A stretch of 64,000 bases of DNA from Amycolatopsis balhimycina FH 1894. GTDB lineage: Bacteria; Actinomycetota; Actinomycetes; Mycobacteriales; Pseudonocardiaceae. The notes under the pieces are model-generated. The model was given only the letters and a program-made list of their open reading frames with translations, was not told where the DNA came from and ran no database searches. Below, piece by piece: positions 62,093 to 64,000 of the stretch (position 1 is the stretch's first letter; each line of letters opens with the position of its first letter). The stretch lies in contig NZ_KB913037.1 in the NCBI RefSeq assembly GCF_000384295.1, positions 4,846,868 through 4,910,867 of the forward strand. The letters run 5' to 3'. Both the position numbers and the translations under genes were made by a program.

Positions 62093-63727
62093 GTGCTTTC
62101 CGCCACGTATCCCTTTCCGCCGCTGCGGCTGCCCGCACGGCCGAGCGCGAGCCGCTTCCTGCTCGCCGTCTTCCGTGCCCGGCTGGGCACGGTGCTCGGC
62201 GCGGCCGCGATCGGTGTCGTCTGGGCGCTGCCGGGCGCGCTGCTGCCGCTGGTGGTCGGCCAGGGCATCGGTGCGGTCAGCGCGCACGACGGCGCCGCCG
62301 TCGGACGCTGGGCGCTGGCCGCCGCCCTGCTCGGGGTCGTACAGACGCTGACCGGGACCTGGCTGCACTTCCTCAACTTCGGCTTGTGGCTGCACGGCGC
62401 CGGCTCGACGCAGCGCGCGGTGTCGGCGCACACCACCCGCGTCGGCGCCGGCCTGCGTGAGCAGACGACCACCGGCAACCTCGTCGCGATCAGCACGACG
62501 GACATCAACCACATCGGCAACACCGTCGAAATCACCAGCCGGGCGTTCGGTTCGCTGATGGCGTTCGTCGTGGTCGCGGTGTGGCTGGTCTCGACGTCGC
62601 CGCTACTCGGCGTGGTCGCGCTGATCGGCGTGCCGGTCGCGGTGCTGGGCATCGGGCCACTGCTGGCGCCGCTGCAGAATCGCAAGGCGAAGCAGCGCGA
62701 GAAGCGCGGAGACGTCAACGCGCTCGGCGCCGACATCGTGTCCGGCCTGCGGATCCTGCGCGGCATCGGCGGCGAGCGGCGGTTCTTCGCCCGCTTCCGG
62801 GAAACCAGCCGGCGGGTGCGGCTGGCCGGCATCGAGGTCGGCAAGGCCGAGTCGTGGCTGGCCGCGGCGGAGATCGCGCTGCCCGGCCTGGTCACCGTGG
62901 TGATCACCTGGCTGGGGGCGCGGCTGGCCGTGGCCGGGGAGATCGGCGTCGGGCAGCTCGTGTCGTTCTACGGCGTTTCGGCGTTCCTGATCTGGCCGGT
63001 CACCACCGCGACGGAAGCGGTCGGCTCGATCACCTCCGGCCTGGTCGCGGCCCGGAAGGTCGTCGCGCTGCTGGCCATCCGCCCGAAGCTGGCGGACCCG
63101 GAGACGCCGGTACCGCTGCCCCGAGGGCCGCTGGAGCTGGTCGACACCGAGTCCGGCGTCCGCGTCGCGGCCGGACGGCTGACGGTCGTCGACTTCGGCG
63201 CCGGCGGGGAAGCGGTGGCCGACCGGCTGGCCCGGTTCGCCGACCCGGCCGAGGGCGAAGACGTGCTGGTCGGCGGGGTCCGCGCGGACCAGGTCGCGCT
63301 CGCGGAGCTGCGGCAGCGGGTCGTGTACGCGCACAACCAGGACATCTGGTTCTCCGGCGTGCTGCGCGAGCAGCTGGCGCCGGCGCGACCGAGCGGCGTG
63401 GACATCACCGAAGCGCTGTACGCGGCCGACGCCGACGACATCGTCGAGGCACTGCCCGACGGCGTCGACGAGGTGATCGGCGAGCGCGGGCGCGAGGTGT
63501 CCGGCGGCCAGCGGCAGCGGCTGAACCTGGCCCGCGCGCTGGCGACCGACGCGGACGTCCTGGTGCTGGACGAGCCGACGTCGGCGGTCGACGCGCACAC
63601 CGAGGCACGCATCACCGAACGCGTCGCCGCGCTGCGACGCGGCAAGACGACGGTGGTGTTCAGCCAGAGTCCTTTGTGGACACATGTGGCGGACGAAGTC
63701 TTCACGGCGAAGGTAGTGACGGTATGA
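62093..63727 (+). CDS. ABC exporter half-transporter with degenerate Walker A
   Basis: 544 aa from GTG 62093. Six membrane helices, then an NBD with intact signature [14 protein letters not shown] and Walker [14 protein letters not shown], but the place of Walker A reads [18 protein letters not shown], with no GKS/T. It therefore cannot bind ATP normally and likely forms a heterodimer with the next gene, whose stop-start overlap (ATGA) supports this. The substrate is unknown. A -10-like TACCGT lies at 62078-62083. Confidence 0.88.
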   Translation: MLSATYPFPPLRLPARPSASRFLLAVFRARLGTVLGAAAIGVVWALPGALLPLVVGQGIGAVSAHDGAAVGRWALAAALLGVVQTLTGTWLHFLNFGLWLHGAGSTQRAVSAHTTRVGAGLREQTTTGNLVAISTTDINHIGNTVEITSRAFGSLMAFVVVAVWLVSTSPLLGVVALIGVPVAVLGIGPLLAPLQNRKAKQREKRGDVNALGADIVSGLRILRGIGGERRFFARFRETSRRVRLAGIEVGKAESWLAAAEIALPGLVTVVITWLGARLAVAGEIGVGQLVSFYGVSAFLIWPVTTATEAVGSITSGLVAARKVVALLAIRPKLADPETPVPLPRGPLELVDTESGVRVAAGRLTVVDFGAGGEAVADRLARFADPAEGEDVLVGGVRADQVALAELRQRVVYAHNQDIWFSGVLREQLAPARPSGVDITEALYAADADDIVEALPDGVDEVIGERGREVSGGQRQRLNLARALATDADVLVLDEPTSAVDAHTEARITERVAALRRGKTTVVFSQSPLWTHVADEVFTAKVVTV

Positions 63728-64000
63728 AACGGCTTCCCACGGCGTCCCGGCGGGACGTCCGCCGCTGGGCGCTGAAGACGGCGGCGACCCACAAACGCGA
63801 GTTCGCACTGCTGCTGGGTTCGCTGGCCGTGGCCACGCTGATCGGGCTGGCCGGCCCGCAGCTGCTCGGCGCGCTGGTCGACGACGTCGCGGCCGGCACG
63901 ACGACGGCCCACGTCGATGTGCTGGCGGTGGCGTTCGTCGCGATCCTGGTGTTCCAGGCGCTGGCGCGGAAGATCGCGCGGATGCGCGGCGCGGTGTTCG
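63724..64000 (+). CDS. ABC exporter half-transporter, partner subunit (3' truncated by window edge)
   Basis: 92 residues visible from ATG 63724 (ATGA overlap): [20 protein letters not shown], then helices LLLGSLAVATLIGLAGPQLL and VLAVAFVAILVFQALARK. This is the start of the exporter transmembrane domain. If its NBD has a normal Walker A, the pair works with one active ATP site. The rest is outside the window. Confidence 0.85.
   Translation, partial: MKRLPTASRRDVRRWALKTAATHKREFALLLGSLAVATLIGLAGPQLLGALVDDVAAGTTTAHVDVLAVAFVAILVFQALARKIARMRGAVF

Overview
The window is about 70% GC, almost fully coding, and uses many GTG starts, ATGA/GTGA stop-start overlaps and leaderless promoters (a TANNNT -10 box 6-7 nt before the start codon). 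The content is that of a filamentous actinomycete of the Pseudonocardiaceae, most likely Amycolatopsis or a close relative: GlnR, mycothiol synthase, an RsiG-type anti-sigma factor, XRE/DUF397 pairs, a type VII secretion associated protein and IS1380. This assignment is inference from gene content and order; no database search was possible.

Layout. 1-2445: end of a cluster with an FHA-PP2C phosphatase. 2503-3642: dihydrouridine synthase. 3643-7019: small membrane proteins, a decayed membrane gene and a frameshifted one. 7052-11568: five overlapping genes (GntR regulator, ADP-ribosylglycohydrolase, PfkB kinase, NCS1 permease, cysteine hydrolase) that look like a nucleoside or base salvage operon resembling E. 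coli yegTUVW. 11579-14719: a 1046-aa NACHT ATPase with a helical N-terminus and leucine-rich C-terminus, an NLR-like protein and the best candidate here for an immune-type system. 14757-17062: alpha/beta hydrolase, Idi and a diguanylate cyclase. 17272-24361: LCP ligase, PhoU and pstSCAB, with PHO boxes before phoU and pstS. 24470-38431: a block whose order matches the region around Mycobacterium tuberculosis Rv0810c-Rv0823c: mshD, glnR, an LmeA-like protein, a thioredoxin, a Cys-containing leader peptide, DUF4395, thiosulfate sulfurtransferase, DUF1416, nitrobindin, pxpBC, aminotransferase IV, YgfZ, rsiG, asparaginase, DUF3073 and a 3-hydroxyacyl-CoA dehydrogenase. 38416-42739: an ECF vitamin transporter with an SCO2322-like surface protein. 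42918-48769: oxidoreductase, VanZ, GNAT, arfB, purM and purF. 48889-56925: XRE/DUF397 regulators, a methyltransferase, a sterol-carrier-like protein, a T7SS-associated protein, two tandem GH25 muramidases, a repeat-rich membrane protein and a pentapeptide-repeat protein. 56990-58691: a degraded IS1380-type element. 58802-59397: palindromes. 59407-61713: purL. 62093-64000: a heterodimeric ABC exporter whose first subunit lacks a Walker A motif.

The genes connect phosphate (PHO boxes, pst, phoU), nitrogen (glnR), thiol/sulfur (mshD, thioredoxin, leader peptide, sulfurtransferase) and c-di-GMP signalling (GGDEF protein, RsiG) with de novo purine synthesis (purL, purF, purM). Structures the genes do not explain include: an approximately 83% identical 96-nt repeat that also forms the glnR 3' end and terminator; two PafBC-like (RecA-NDp) promoters; clusters of DnaA-box sequences; a perfect 21-bp inverted repeat; and two frameshifts at six-G runs.
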